A DNA stretch of 64,000 bases from Lachnospiraceae bacterium. Its GTDB lineage: Bacteria; Bacillota_A; Clostridia; Lachnospirales; Lachnospiraceae. Numbering within the stretch: position 1 is the stretch's first letter; every line of letters starts with the position of its first letter. Below the pieces are notes generated by a model that made no database searches, was not told the DNA's origin, and was given only the letters and a program-made list of their open reading frames with translations. Shown piece after piece: positions 8,498-17,873 of the stretch. Position numbers and translations under genes: made by a program. The stretch covers positions 26,630 through 90,629 of the forward strand of contig JAIKXO010000306.1 of NCBI GenBank assembly GCA_024684065.1, in the 5' to 3' direction.

Positions 8498-9163
8498 TCA
8501 TCCTTCCGAACATGGATTCATGGATTTCATCCTTTCCGCACCGAACCTCACGCCCATATAGGATATGATCTCCTCTACGCAACGGTCAAATCCAAGCTTC
8601 GAGCTGTCAAGGCAGAGATCATAGTTTCTTGCATCATACCAGGTACGGCCGGTATAGAACTTATGGTATTCCTCCTTCTGCCTGTTTATCCTGTTGACAT
8701 AGTCCTCCAGCTCTTTCCTTGGAAGGCTGTGTTTCTCGGCCGCCTTCTCGTAGCAGAAATCAAGGGGCGCATGTATGAGTACAGACAAAACATTGTCATA
8801 GTCCTTTAAGACATACTCACCACATCTTCCGACTATCACGCAGCTCTCGGTCTCCGCAAGCCTTTTGATTATCTTTGCCTGGAAATTAAAAAGGTTCCTG
8901 TTCGAGGTAAAGTCCTTTGATTCAGGCGGTATGATCTCCCCGTTATAGACGCTTTTTGCGATCTTAAAGATCGTAGTGCTCTTAACCTTTTCATCCGCAT
9001 TGGCAAAAAGGGCTTCATTTATCCCGGAATCCTCGGAAGCAAGCTTCACAAGATCCTTATCATAGAAAGGGATCTTAAGCCTCTCCGAAAGCATTCCCGC
9101 TACCGTCCTTCCCCCGCTTCCATACATCCTTGAGATAGTGATCACAATGTTATTGTCAGACAT
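8498..9163 (-). CDS. Cytidylate kinase-like family protein
   Basis: 221 residues, with the P-loop-like ISRMYGSGGRTVA at the N-terminus and the fold of the cytidylate kinase-like family (PF13189), which is related to but distinct from Cmk. Substrate unknown. Start chosen at the ATG at 9163, because AAGGAGG is 6 bases upstream; the ATG at 9169 would touch the Shine-Dalgarno. The motif VIVGRCGEYVL and the basic lid region NRINRQKEEYHKFYTGR are typical. It lies 45 bases after livF and about 110 before serC. Confidence 0.82.
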   Translation of the reverse strand: MSDNNIVITISRMYGSGGRTVAGMLSERLKIPFYDKDLVKLASEDSGINEALFANADEKVKSTTIFKIAKSVYNGEIIPPESKDFTSNRNLFNFQAKIIKRLAETESCVIVGRCGEYVLKDYDNVLSVLIHAPLDFCYEKAAEKHSLPRKELEDYVNRINRQKEEYHKFYTGRTWYDARNYDLCLDSSKLGFDRCVEEIISYMGVRFGAERMKSMNPCSEG

Positions 9164-9214
9164 GTTCATCCTCCTTCCGGAACTGATTTACAGGCGCAGA
9201 GATATTCGGTGCAG

Positions 9215-9925
9215 TCAGGCTTCTCCGAGATACGCCCTCTTTATCTCCGTGTTATTGAGAAGCTCCGAGGCCTTTCCTTCAAGCACGATATTGCCCGTTT
9301 CAAGCACATATCCCCTGTCACTGACCGAAAGAGCCTTCTTTGCGTTCTGTTCCACCAAAAGCACTGTCGTTCCGTCGTTCTTAACCTTTTCTATGATATC
9401 GAATATCTCATTCACAAGGATCGGGGACAATCCCATGGAAGGCTCGTCCATAAGCAGGATACTCGGACTGCTCATAAGCGCCCTGCCCATCGCGAGCATC
9501 TGCTGCTCTCCGCCGGAAAGCGTTCCCGACAACTGGTTCTGACGTTCTTTAAGTCTTGGGAAACGGGAAAAGACCATTTCAAGGTTCTTTCCGACCTCTT
9601 CCTTGTCCTTTCTCGTGAAAGCCCCGAGCTTTAAGTTCTGGAGCACCGAAAGGTTCGCAAAAACCCTTCTGCCCTCCGGAACATGCGCCATTCCCATGCT
9701 TACTATCTTATGGGCGGGCACTTTCGTGATATCAGTTCCGTTAAACATTATCGATCCTGCTGCGGACTCAAGAAGCCCCGTGATCGTATGAAGGGCCGTC
9801 GTCTTTCCTGCCCCGTTCGCCCCTATCAGGGCTATTACCTCGCCCTTATCGACCTTAAAGCTGATGCCTTTTAAGGCTTTTATCATTCCGTAATTAACTT
9901 CAAGGTCCTTAACTTCAAGCATCAT
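9215..9925 (-). CDS. livF: Branched-chain amino acid ABC transporter, ATPase LivF
   Basis: 236 residues from the ATG at 9925 (GGGAG 8 bases upstream; an in-frame start at 9943 is less likely). Walker A GANGAGKTT, signature LSGGEQQM, Walker B ILLMDEPSMGLSP. The length and the YVLETGNIVLEG end are those of LivF. Last gene of the livH-M-G-F run, 24 bases after livG. Confidence 0.94.
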   Translation of the reverse strand: MMLEVKDLEVNYGMIKALKGISFKVDKGEVIALIGANGAGKTTALHTITGLLESAAGSIMFNGTDITKVPAHKIVSMGMAHVPEGRRVFANLSVLQNLKLGAFTRKDKEEVGKNLEMVFSRFPRLKERQNQLSGTLSGGEQQMLAMGRALMSSPSILLMDEPSMGLSPILVNEIFDIIEKVKNDGTTVLLVEQNAKKALSVSDRGYVLETGNIVLEGKASELLNNTEIKRAYLGEA

Positions 9926-9949
9926 ATAAAAATCTCCCGACAAAATTTC

Positions 9950-10708
9950 CTATCCAAGATAAGCCGCTATTACCGCAGGGTCATTGAGCACCTCCGCGGT
10001 GTCTCCCTGGCTTAAGACCGAACCGAAGTTTAAGACGGTAAGCTCCTCGCAGATCCCGGCTACAAGCTTCATATCGTGCTCGATAAGCAGTATCGTCATA
10101 TCGAAATTATCCCTGACAAAGCTTATCGTATCCATAAGCTCCCCTGTTTCGTTGGGGTTCATCCCGGCAGCCGGCTCGTCAAGAAGAAGAAGCTTCGGTT
10201 CCGTTGCAAGAGCCCTTGCTATCTCAAGCTTTCTCTGCTTGCCGTAGGGAAGGTTCTTTGCAAGTGATGTACTCACATTCTCAAGCTCAAAAACCTTAAG
10301 AAGCTCAAAGGCCCTTTCATCCATTTCTTTTTCGACCCTGAAATAAGCGGGCAGCCTCAATATACCTTCAAGAGTTGAATATTTATAGTGGTTATGGAGT
10401 CCCGACTTAACATTATCCAAAACCGTAAGATCCTTAAAAAGCCTGATATTCTGGAAGGTTCTCGCGATTCCGGCCTTGTTTATCTCTACGGTACTTTTAC
10501 CCGTGATATCCTCGTCATCAAGGAAGATCTTTCCCTCATCCGGCTTATATACGCCGGTAAGGAGATTGAAAACCGTGGTCTTTCCGGCGCCGTTAGGTCC
10601 GATAAGTCCGTAAAGGCAGCCCTTCTCAACTTTCAGGTTAAAATCGTCAACAGCTCTCAGTCCTCCGAAAGAAATGCCGAGACTGTTTACAGAAAGCAAG
10701 GCAGACAT
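9950..10708 (-). CDS. livG: Branched-chain amino acid ABC transporter, ATPase LivG
   Basis: 252 residues from the ATG at 10708, one base after the livM stop and behind a G-rich ribosome binding site; the reading frame is open further upstream but overlaps livM. Walker A GPNGAGKTT, the extended LivG insert between Walker A and the signature, signature-like NLPYGKQRKLEIARAL, Walker B LLLLDEPAAGMNPNE. It pairs with LivF to energise the LivHM channel. Confidence 0.94.
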   Translation of the reverse strand: MSALLSVNSLGISFGGLRAVDDFNLKVEKGCLYGLIGPNGAGKTTVFNLLTGVYKPDEGKIFLDDEDITGKSTVEINKAGIARTFQNIRLFKDLTVLDNVKSGLHNHYKYSTLEGILRLPAYFRVEKEMDERAFELLKVFELENVSTSLAKNLPYGKQRKLEIARALATEPKLLLLDEPAAGMNPNETGELMDTISFVRDNFDMTILLIEHDMKLVAGICEELTVLNFGSVLSQGDTAEVLNDPAVIAAYLG

Positions 10709-10709
10709 A

Positions 10710-11783
10710 TCATACACCCCCCTTCCCGTACGCTTTGGAGTTTTCGCGTTTTTTCTCAAGGAACGCTTTTATACCGTATCTCTCCCTGAAGGCGATCGCT
10801 TTAGGCGCCCAGTTTATAAGCATGATAGCAATAAGGACCACGGAATAGATAAGCATCCTGTAGTTGTTTAAGCCTCTGAGCATCTCCGGAAGGATATAGA
10901 GGACCGCGGTCGCTATAACGCTTCCCCTTATGTTTCCTATGCCACCGAGGACAACATATACGAGTATCAGTATTGACACGTTATATCCGAAATAATTGCT
11001 CGCGGCGGTGAGGGTCGTAGTATTATGGGAAAAGAGAACCCCCGCGGTTCCCGCTATCGCAGCCGAAATGGTAAATGCGAGCATTTTGTATTTCGTGACG
11101 TTGATGCCGACGGCTTCGGCAGCAATCCTGTTGTCCCTTATGGACATGACCGCTCTTCCGGTCCTTGAATTGATTATATTCTGGATCACAAACAGGGCAA
11201 GGAGTAAAATAACGACTGATATTGTAAATGTGGAATCCGTCGGTGTCCCCTGGATCCCCATGGCCCCGTTTATAAGCATCTTACCTTCGCCGTTTAACTG
11301 AAAACTCTTGAAGGCGATATGCAGTCCGTCCTCATCATACCCGAAATAGATCGCGGCTAAAATGTTCTTGATGATCTCTCCGAAGGCTAAGGTAACGATC
11401 GCAAGATAGTCGCCGTTAAGCCTCAAAACCGGGATCCCTATAAGGAATCCGAACAGAGCGGCCACAAGCGTTCCTATCACAAGCGCTATAAGGAACCGAA
11501 GCCCCGAAGGCATGCCCGTCTCCTTTACAGCCACCGAAAAAAGCGATGCCGAAAAAGCCCCGACGCACATAAATCCGGCATGTCCTAAGCTCAGATCGCC
11601 AAGGATACCTACGACCAGGTTCAGCGCCACCGCGGCGATCGCATAGTAGCAGAGCGGGACCAGAAGCCCTTTTATATGGAAAGAAAGGATCCCGGCCTTA
11701 TCAAGTATCTGCATTATGACATAAAACAAAATGACCATTAAATATGTGACCAGGTCTTTTTTTGTCTGCTTGGTTAATTTCAT
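10710..11783 (-). CDS. livM: Branched-chain amino acid ABC transporter, permease LivM
   Basis: 357 residues with about ten hydrophobic segments. The motifs LSLGHAGFMCVGAFSASL and YLAIVTLAFGEI and the C-terminal NIRGSVIATAVLYILPE are diagnostic of LivM. The gene begins 6 bases after livH and ends at the livG start, indicating tight translational coupling. Confidence 0.94.
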   Translation of the reverse strand: MKLTKQTKKDLVTYLMVILFYVIMQILDKAGILSFHIKGLLVPLCYYAIAAVALNLVVGILGDLSLGHAGFMCVGAFSASLFSVAVKETGMPSGLRFLIALVIGTLVAALFGFLIGIPVLRLNGDYLAIVTLAFGEIIKNILAAIYFGYDEDGLHIAFKSFQLNGEGKMLINGAMGIQGTPTDSTFTISVVILLLALFVIQNIINSRTGRAVMSIRDNRIAAEAVGINVTKYKMLAFTISAAIAGTAGVLFSHNTTTLTAASNYFGYNVSILILVYVVLGGIGNIRGSVIATAVLYILPEMLRGLNNYRMLIYSVVLIAIMLINWAPKAIAFRERYGIKAFLEKKRENSKAYGKGGV

Positions 11784-11789
11784 GACTTC

Positions 11790-12677
11790 TTATACCTTTT
11801 CCTGAATCTTTCTTCCTAAAAGCCCCGTCGGCCTGACAAGAAGAACAATGATAAGAATGGAAAAAACTATCGCATCCGCAAGCTGGGTTGAAATGTATCT
11901 CTTGGCAAGGCTCTCGATAACGCCTAATAAAAGCCCTCCTATCATAGCTCCCGGTATGGAACCGATCCCTCCTAAAACCGCCGCCACGAAGGCCTTTATT
12001 CCCGGCATGGCCCCGGTATAGGGCGTAAGGTTCGGATAGGCGGAGCATAGAAGCGCGCCTGCTATAGCCGCAAGTCCCGAGCCGATAGCGAAGGTAAGCG
12101 ATATGGTCTTATTAACGTTAATGCCCATAAGCGCCGCCGCCCCCTTATCCTCGGAAACGGCCACCATGGCCTGCCCCTGCTTCGTCTTGTTTATGAAGGT
12201 CTGAAGGACGAACAAAACAACAAGGCTTGTCAATATCGTCACTATCGTGACCCCCTGGATCTTAAGCTCCCCGTCAAAAAGAGAGATCCCCTCCCAGCTC
12301 ACAACCGAGGAAAACGACTTCGGATTAGCGGTAAAAATAAGGAGCGCCAGATTCTGAAGGAGGTAACTTACACCTATTGCCGTGATCAGCACCGCCAGTG
12401 AAGAGGCGGCCCCTCGTAAGGGTTTATAGGCTATCTTCTCGGTGGTTATCCCTAGCAGGGTGCAGCCTATCACCGCAAAAACGATAGACAAAAGCGGATT
12501 CATTCCCCAGCTGACCATCGCGGTATAGATAAGATAGGAGCCTATCATAATGACATCCCCATGCGCGAAATTCAGCATTTTGGCTATGCCGTACACCATG
12601 GTGTAGCCAAGCGCGATGATCGCATAGATGCTCCCTAAGCTTATTCCGTTGACAAAATAGGTCAGAAAATTTAACAT
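11790..12677 (-). CDS. livH: Branched-chain amino acid ABC transporter, permease LivH
   Basis: 295 residues from the ATG at 12677, preceded by GGAGAAG; an upstream in-frame start at 12698 is unlikely. Hydrophobic throughout, with the LivH signatures GSIYAIIALGYTMVYGI, MLNFAHGDVIMIG and AVLGGIGSIPGAMIGG. It partners LivM in the inner-membrane channel. Confidence 0.94.
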   Translation of the reverse strand: MLNFLTYFVNGISLGSIYAIIALGYTMVYGIAKMLNFAHGDVIMIGSYLIYTAMVSWGMNPLLSIVFAVIGCTLLGITTEKIAYKPLRGAASSLAVLITAIGVSYLLQNLALLIFTANPKSFSSVVSWEGISLFDGELKIQGVTIVTILTSLVVLFVLQTFINKTKQGQAMVAVSEDKGAAALMGINVNKTISLTFAIGSGLAAIAGALLCSAYPNLTPYTGAMPGIKAFVAAVLGGIGSIPGAMIGGLLLGVIESLAKRYISTQLADAIVFSILIIVLLVRPTGLLGRKIQEKV

Positions 12678-12764
12678 GTCACTTCTCCGGAAACTCAATG
12701 CCTTACCAAATGCAAAAAGACAGGCTCTGCTGTCAGATGTGCATTCGGGAATGATCTGTATGCT

Positions 12765-12794
12765 TATAGAGGATGCCGGACGGCATCCTCTATA
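12765..12794. promoter_or_regulatory. Near-perfect palindromic stem-loop between livK and livH
   Basis: 14-bp arms TATAGAGGATGCCG / CGGCATCCTCTATA separated by 2 bases. No U tract follows, so I read it as a processing or mRNA-stabilising hairpin, or partial terminator, which would favour livK (the binding protein) over the membrane genes. The surrounding gap 12678-12820 holds nothing else recognisable. Confidence 0.6.
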
Positions 12795-12820
12795 GCAGCA
12801 TTGTAAATAAATACCAAAGC

Positions 12821-14041
12821 CTATTCGGCCAAAACATATTCGCTGTTCTCAATGATGACCGCACGGGGCTCCTTGTTAGGCTCGCCTTCCGCAGTCCAGG
12901 TGATGGAATTGGGAGAGGTCAGGACATTTGAGAGCTCGATCTCGGTCATGCCCTTCTTCATAGCCTCGCAGATATCGGGAATGCTGGACCCGGGAGAAAC
13001 GTTCTGGGCCTCGCAGACTGCCTTTACGGCATATACCGCATCATATGCATCTGCACCGAACTGGTTCGGAATATGGCCTGTCAGCTCTTCAAACTTCTTT
13101 ACGAAATTAACTGTCAGCTCATCCTCAGCATTTGCCGAGAAAGGAGTAAGCAGATAAACGCCCTCTGCAAGAGAAGTATCAAAGTTCTCAACGCCTAAGA
13201 TACCGTCCATTCCGTCAACACCGAAGAATACCGGCTTGTAGCCCATCGAATCGGCCTGCTTTAAGATAAGTGAAGCCTCCTGATAATAGATGGGAAGGAA
13301 AAGAAGGTCAGCGCCCGCATCCTTTGAGGTCTGCAGCTGTACGGTGAAATCAGTGTTCGAATCCGTCGTGAAGGAGGTATCCGATACGACATCCAGTGAA
13401 AGCTCGGAAGCCCTGGCTACGAAGCTGTCATGGATACCGGTGGAGTATTCGATCGAGCTGTCATAGATGATAGCGATCTTTGAAGTCTTAAGAGTATCGT
13501 TTCCCGCGATGTAGTCCGCTGAAGCAGAACCCTGGTTGGGGTCTGAGAAGCAGAGACGGAATGCGTTGTCATACTGTACGCAGTTAACCGCCGTACCCGA
13601 AGGGGTGAGCTGGAACATGTTGTCTTCTTTGGTCTTTTCGCTTACAGCTATGCAGGGAGCTGAGGTAACCGTGCCGATGAGCATCTGCATTCCCCAGTCC
13701 TTAAGGGTATTGTAGGCATTTATGGCCTTCTCGGCATTATGCTCGTCATCTTCGAATTTATATTCGATCTGGAAGCCGTTTATCCCGCCGTCAGCATTGA
13801 TCTCGTCAACAGCGATCTGGATAGCGTCACGTACGTCGCTTCCGTAGATTGCAGCCGCCCCGGTGGTGGGTCCGATGCCGCCTATCTTAAACACGCTGTC
13901 TTCAGGTCCGTTTGCATCGGACGGCTCTTCGGAAGTCTCTCCCGATGCCCCGCCTGCATTTGTGCTTCCGCCCGCACAGCCGGCAAGGAGTGAAGCTGTC
14001 ATAGCCGCAGCCATTGCTAAACATAAGATCCTTTTTTTCAT
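12821..14041 (-). CDS. livK: Branched-chain amino acid ABC transporter, substrate-binding lipoprotein
   Basis: 406 residues. Lipoprotein signal MKKRILCLAMAAAMTASLLAGC with lipobox LAGC, then a Ser/Gly/acidic linker and a type I periplasmic-binding fold (IGGIGPTTGAAAIYG, then ALYDSSIEYS-like IAIIYDSSIEYSTG, then FFGVDGMDG). It captures Leu/Ile/Val-type substrates outside the membrane and delivers them to LivHM. GAGGAG precedes the ATG at 14041. First gene of the liv unit. Confidence 0.93.
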   Translation of the reverse strand: MKKRILCLAMAAAMTASLLAGCAGGSTNAGGASGETSEEPSDANGPEDSVFKIGGIGPTTGAAAIYGSDVRDAIQIAVDEINADGGINGFQIEYKFEDDEHNAEKAINAYNTLKDWGMQMLIGTVTSAPCIAVSEKTKEDNMFQLTPSGTAVNCVQYDNAFRLCFSDPNQGSASADYIAGNDTLKTSKIAIIYDSSIEYSTGIHDSFVARASELSLDVVSDTSFTTDSNTDFTVQLQTSKDAGADLLFLPIYYQEASLILKQADSMGYKPVFFGVDGMDGILGVENFDTSLAEGVYLLTPFSANAEDELTVNFVKKFEELTGHIPNQFGADAYDAVYAVKAVCEAQNVSPGSSIPDICEAMKKGMTEIELSNVLTSPNSITWTAEGEPNKEPRAVIIENSEYVLAE

Positions 14042-14196
14042 AATCTTCTCCTCTCTGATTAATATGCGGCAAACGAAACATTTAAACGACCCACGTGATC
14101 TCCCCGAACCCCCTGATAAATATCATCAGAAAATCCTGCAGGAAAATACCGCACGCTAACATTATTTCGTTTACCATAAATATTTATATAATAACC

Positions 14197-14218
14197 GGAA
14201 ACAGCCTTGCCTGTTTTC
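14197..14218. terminator. Stem-loop between ilvB and livK, possible weak terminator
   Basis: Arms GGAAACAG / CTGTTTTC (one G-T pair) around a 6-nt loop in the 247-base gap 14042-14288. An AT-rich stretch follows on the minus strand but no clean U run. The rest of the gap is probably the livK 5' region; I could not fix a convincing promoter. Confidence 0.3.
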
Positions 14219-14288
14219 AGATCATTATCTTTGATGATAAAGCCGGGAACCTCCATGGAATTTCATCCCGCGCACTGCAGGAAAGCTT

Positions 14289-15965
14289 CTATTCCCTGCT
14301 TTTCAGATCCTTCTCGTCAAAGGCTTCCGAGATCGGCGCGCCTGCGGGAACCATCGGGAACACCTTGTCATCCTCGTCGATCACGACCTCAATAAGCGCG
14401 GGCTCATTAAGAGAAAGCGCCCATTTAACGGCCTCAGAGGCCTCCTCCCTGGTCGTCGCCCGTTTTGCCTTAACACCTAAGCCCTCGGCAACCTTTATGT
14501 AATCAACCTTGTCCTTTAAGATGGTGCTCGAATATCTCTTTTCATAGAACAGGGTCTGCCACTGCCTCACCATGCCGAGCACGGAATTGTTGATAACGAC
14601 CTGGATTATCGGGATATTATACCTGCTCGCCGTAGCTAGCTCGTTCATGTTCATCCTGAAACAGCCGTCGCCTCCGATGTTTATGACGGTCTTGTCAGGC
14701 CTTCCGACCTTGGCGCCTATGGCCGCTCCGAGACCGTATCCCATGGTGCCTAAACCCCCCGATGAGATAAAGGTCCGCGGCTCCCTGTATTTATAGAACT
14801 GGGCAGCCCACATCTGATGCTGTCCCACATCGGTGGTTATTATGGCGTTTCCTTCGGTCTGCCTGTAAAGCTCTTCTATGACATAGGGACACGTAAGTCC
14901 TTTTCCTTCATATGAAAGCGGATATGCGGCCTTAAGCTCTTCAATGCTTTCAAGCCATTCAGGATGGCTTAAGCTCTCCATCTTCTCATTGAGCTTTGTA
15001 AGAATCTCCTTAACATCCCCGATAATACTGATGTCGCATTTAATATTCTTATTGATCTCCGCAGGATCGATATCTATATGGATCACCTTGGCCTGGGGCG
15101 CAAATTTCTTCGCATTCCCGACAACCCTGTCTGAAAACCTCGCCCCGATCGCGATCAGAAGATCACACCTGCTCACCCCGAAGTTTGAGGCCTTGGTGCC
15201 ATGCATGCCGATCATACCCGTGTAAAGCGGATCGTTATTGTCAAACCCGCCCTTTCCCATAAGGGTATCGCAGACAGGAGCCGAAAGCTTATGGGCAAAC
15301 TCCGAAAGCTCCGCGGAAGCTCCCGAAATAACGGTCCCTCCTCCGGTATAGATAAAAGGCTTTTTGGATTTTGAGATAAGCTTTAATGCCTTTTCGATCT
15401 CTTCCTCGGTATACCCGGACTTTTTCCTTAGCTTCACGGGATCCTCGGGCTTAAATTCTGCCTTGTTTGCCGTCACGTCCTTTGTTATGTCAACCAAAAC
15501 AGGACCAGGACGCCCGCTCCTTGCGATCCTGAAGGCTTTCCTCAGTGTATCAGCAAGGACATTGACATCCTTTACGATATATCCGTGCTTGGTTATCGGC
15601 ATTGTCACTCCGGCAATATCAACCTCCTGGAAGGAATCCTTCCCGAGGGACGGCAGAGCCACATTCGCTGTGATCGCAACCATGGGAACAGAATCCATGT
15701 AAGCCGTGGCGATCCCCGTAACAAGGTTCGTAGCCCCGGGGCCTGACGTCGCAAAGCATACGCCGACCTTTCCCGTCGCCCTTGCATATCCGTCGGCCGC
15801 ATGGGCCGCCCCCTGCTCATGGGAGGTAAGATAATGCTTTATCCCGTCAAAATCATAAAGAGCGTCATATATATTCAGTATGGTCCCGCCCGGATACCCG
15901 AAGACGGTATCAACGCCCTGTTCCTTAAGCACTTCAAGCACTATTTTTGCGCCGGTAAGCTGCAT
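14289..15965 (-). CDS. ilvB: Acetolactate synthase, large (catalytic) subunit
   Basis: 558 residues. It condenses two pyruvates, or pyruvate with 2-oxobutyrate, in branched-chain amino acid synthesis. The catalytic Glu lies in SHEQGAAHAADGYAR and the ThDP motif is GGDGCFRMNMNELATASRYN. The start ATG at 15965 has GAGGAG 6 bases upstream, and this Shine-Dalgarno belongs to the conserved 69-nt leader. The regulatory subunit IlvN is not encoded in the window. Third biosynthetic gene in the order leuB-ilvD-ilvB. Confidence 0.95.
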   Translation of the reverse strand: MQLTGAKIVLEVLKEQGVDTVFGYPGGTILNIYDALYDFDGIKHYLTSHEQGAAHAADGYARATGKVGVCFATSGPGATNLVTGIATAYMDSVPMVAITANVALPSLGKDSFQEVDIAGVTMPITKHGYIVKDVNVLADTLRKAFRIARSGRPGPVLVDITKDVTANKAEFKPEDPVKLRKKSGYTEEEIEKALKLISKSKKPFIYTGGGTVISGASAELSEFAHKLSAPVCDTLMGKGGFDNNDPLYTGMIGMHGTKASNFGVSRCDLLIAIGARFSDRVVGNAKKFAPQAKVIHIDIDPAEINKNIKCDISIIGDVKEILTKLNEKMESLSHPEWLESIEELKAAYPLSYEGKGLTCPYVIEELYRQTEGNAIITTDVGQHQMWAAQFYKYREPRTFISSGGLGTMGYGLGAAIGAKVGRPDKTVINIGGDGCFRMNMNELATASRYNIPIIQVVINNSVLGMVRQWQTLFYEKRYSSTILKDKVDYIKVAEGLGVKAKRATTREEASEAVKWALSLNEPALIEVVIDEDDKVFPMVPAGAPISEAFDEKDLKSRE

Positions 15966-15971
15966 ACAATT

Positions 15972-16040
15972 CTCCTCTATTGAAAGGGGGTTTTGCCCCT
16001 GAAATATCTGACATACCCTCGTCAGAGTCGAGGGCTTCTT
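15972..16040 (-). promoter_or_regulatory. Conserved 69-nt leader element, copy B (ilvB)
   Basis: Located between the ilvD stop (16070) and the ilvB start (15965). Stem CCCTCG/CGAGGG with loop ACTCTGA; the loop can pair with TCAGA just downstream (H-type pseudoknot). A second hairpin GGGG-CAAAA-CCCC comes before AATAGAGGAG. It differs from the ilvD copy at 2 positions. The leader ORF (ATG at 16014) runs through the ilvB start codon in another frame and stops after about 26 codons. Confidence 0.82.
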
Positions 16041-16069
16041 ATATTAAAAAGGTATTTCTGTCTTTATCC

Positions 16070-17740
16070 TCAGTTTTCCGGAACCTTAAGGATCGCTCCC
16101 AGGTTCCCGCTCGTAACAAGTTTTTCATAACGCGCAAGATATCCCGTGGTAACCTTCGGTGTCCTTGGTTTCCATGCGGCCCGTCTCTTTTCGAGCTCCT
16201 CATCGGACACTTCAAAGTCAAGCTTCATATTCGGGATATCGATCTTTATCAGGTCTCCCTCTTCAACCAGCGCGATAGGCCCGCCTACGGCTGCCTCAGG
16301 TGAGACATGGCCTATGGAAGCTCCTCTCGAAGCGCCGGAAAAACGTCCGTCCGTGATAAGCGCCACCGAGCTTCCGAGTCCCATTCCGGCTATGGCGGAG
16401 GTAGGATTGAGCATCTCCCTCATACCGGGGCCCCCTTTCGGACCTTCATAACGGATAACCACTACATCGCCCGGAACTATCTTTCCGCCCTTTATCGCTT
16501 CTATCGCGTCCTCTTCGCAGTCAAACACCCTTGCCGGGCCTTCATGGACGAGCATCTCCTCCACAACGGCGGAGCGCTTTACGACCCCTCCGTCCGGCGC
16601 AAGGTTTCCCTTTAAGACCGCAAGTCCGCCGGTCTTACTGAAAGGATTGTCGTTAGGCCTTATTACCTCGGGATCGAGGTTTTTCGCGTCCTTGATATTC
16701 TCGCCTACTGTCTTTCCCGTAACCGTCATGCAGTCAAGGTTCAGAAGATTAAGCTCTGAAAGCTGCTTCATTACCGCATAGACGCCTCCCGCCTCGTTCA
16801 GATCCTCCATATAGGTGGGGCCTGCAGGCGCAAGATGGCAAAGGTTGGGAGTCCTTTCGCTGATCTCGTTAGCCATGCCGATCTCGAAGTCATAACCTGC
16901 CTCATGGGCTATAGCGGGAAGATGGAGCATGGAGTTCGTAGAACATCCGAGAGCCATATCCACTGTAAGCGCGTTGATAAAGGCTTCTTTCGTCATGATA
17001 TCGAGCGGCCTTATATTCTTTCTGTAAAGCTCCATAACCGCCATTCCGGCTTCCTTTGCAAGCCTTATGCGGTTAGAATAGACGGCGGGTATGGTTCCGT
17101 TGCCCCTGAGCCCCATTCCGAGGGCCTCTGTGAGGCAGTTCATGGAATTCGCGGTATACATCCCTGAGCAGGATCCGCAGCTCGGGCATGCGTGCTCTTC
17201 AAAATAGGCAAGCTCCGCATCGTCTATCTTTCCCGCCGCATGAGCGCCCACCGCCTCGAACATGCTCGACAGGGAAGTCTTTCTGCCGTGCACATGGCCT
17301 GCAAGCATGGGGCCTCCCGAAACAAACACCGTAGGCACGTTAACCCTTGCGGCTGCCATCAGAAGCCCGGGCACGTTCTTATCACAGTTCGGCACCATAA
17401 CAAGCGCGTCAAACTGATGGGCAAGAGCCATGCACTCCGTGGAATCGGCTATCAGATCCCTTGTAACAAGGGAATATTTCATCCCTACATGCCCCATGGC
17501 TATACCGTCACAGACCGCTATTGCCGGGAACACCACGGGAGTGCCTCCCGCCATGGCCACCCCCTGCTTAACGGCGTCCACTATCTTGTCAATATTCATA
17601 TGGCCCGGAACGATCTCGTTATAAGAGCTCACGATCCCGACTAAGGGTCTTTCCATCTCCTCTTTTGTAAAGCCCAGCGCATTGAACAAAGACCTGTGCG
17701 GAGCCTGGGCAGCTCCTTTTTTTACAGCATCGCTTTTCAT
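16070..17740 (-). CDS. ilvD: Dihydroxy-acid dehydratase
   Basis: 556 residues from the ATG at 17740 (GAGGAG 5 bases upstream). It dehydrates 2,3-dihydroxy-isovalerate and -methylvalerate. Iron-sulfur cysteines lie in PNCDKNVPG and [27 protein letters not shown] motif [16 protein letters not shown] is near the C-terminus. The frame is open upstream to an ATG at 17788, which is the start of the conserved leader ORF, so a product with 16 extra residues ([16 protein letters not shown]) is possible. Confidence 0.95.
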   Translation of the reverse strand: MKSDAVKKGAAQAPHRSLFNALGFTKEEMERPLVGIVSSYNEIVPGHMNIDKIVDAVKQGVAMAGGTPVVFPAIAVCDGIAMGHVGMKYSLVTRDLIADSTECMALAHQFDALVMVPNCDKNVPGLLMAAARVNVPTVFVSGGPMLAGHVHGRKTSLSSMFEAVGAHAAGKIDDAELAYFEEHACPSCGSCSGMYTANSMNCLTEALGMGLRGNGTIPAVYSNRIRLAKEAGMAVMELYRKNIRPLDIMTKEAFINALTVDMALGCSTNSMLHLPAIAHEAGYDFEIGMANEISERTPNLCHLAPAGPTYMEDLNEAGGVYAVMKQLSELNLLNLDCMTVTGKTVGENIKDAKNLDPEVIRPNDNPFSKTGGLAVLKGNLAPDGGVVKRSAVVEEMLVHEGPARVFDCEEDAIEAIKGGKIVPGDVVVIRYEGPKGGPGMREMLNPTSAIAGMGLGSSVALITDGRFSGASRGASIGHVSPEAAVGGPIALVEEGDLIKIDIPNMKLDFEVSDEELEKRRAAWKPRTPKVTTGYLARYEKLVTSGNLGAILKVPEN

Positions 17741-17745
17741 TTTTT

Positions 17746-17814
17746 CTCCTCTATTGAAAGGGGTTTTTGCCCCTGAAATATCTGACATACCCTCGTCAGA
17801 GTCGAGGGCTCCTT
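17746..17814 (-). promoter_or_regulatory. Conserved 69-nt leader element, copy C (ilvD)
   Basis: Between the leuB stop (17874) and ilvD. It starts with AAGGAG, has the perfect 6-bp stem, pseudoknot partner, GGGG-CAAAAA-CCCC hairpin, and ends with GAGGAG 5 bases before the ATG. The leader ORF starts at 17788 and here continues in frame into ilvD without a stop. Confidence 0.82.
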
Positions 17815-17873
17815 ATATTAAAAGGCTTTTGATCTTTAATCCGTCTTATACCACATAAAACGACAGCACGGTA

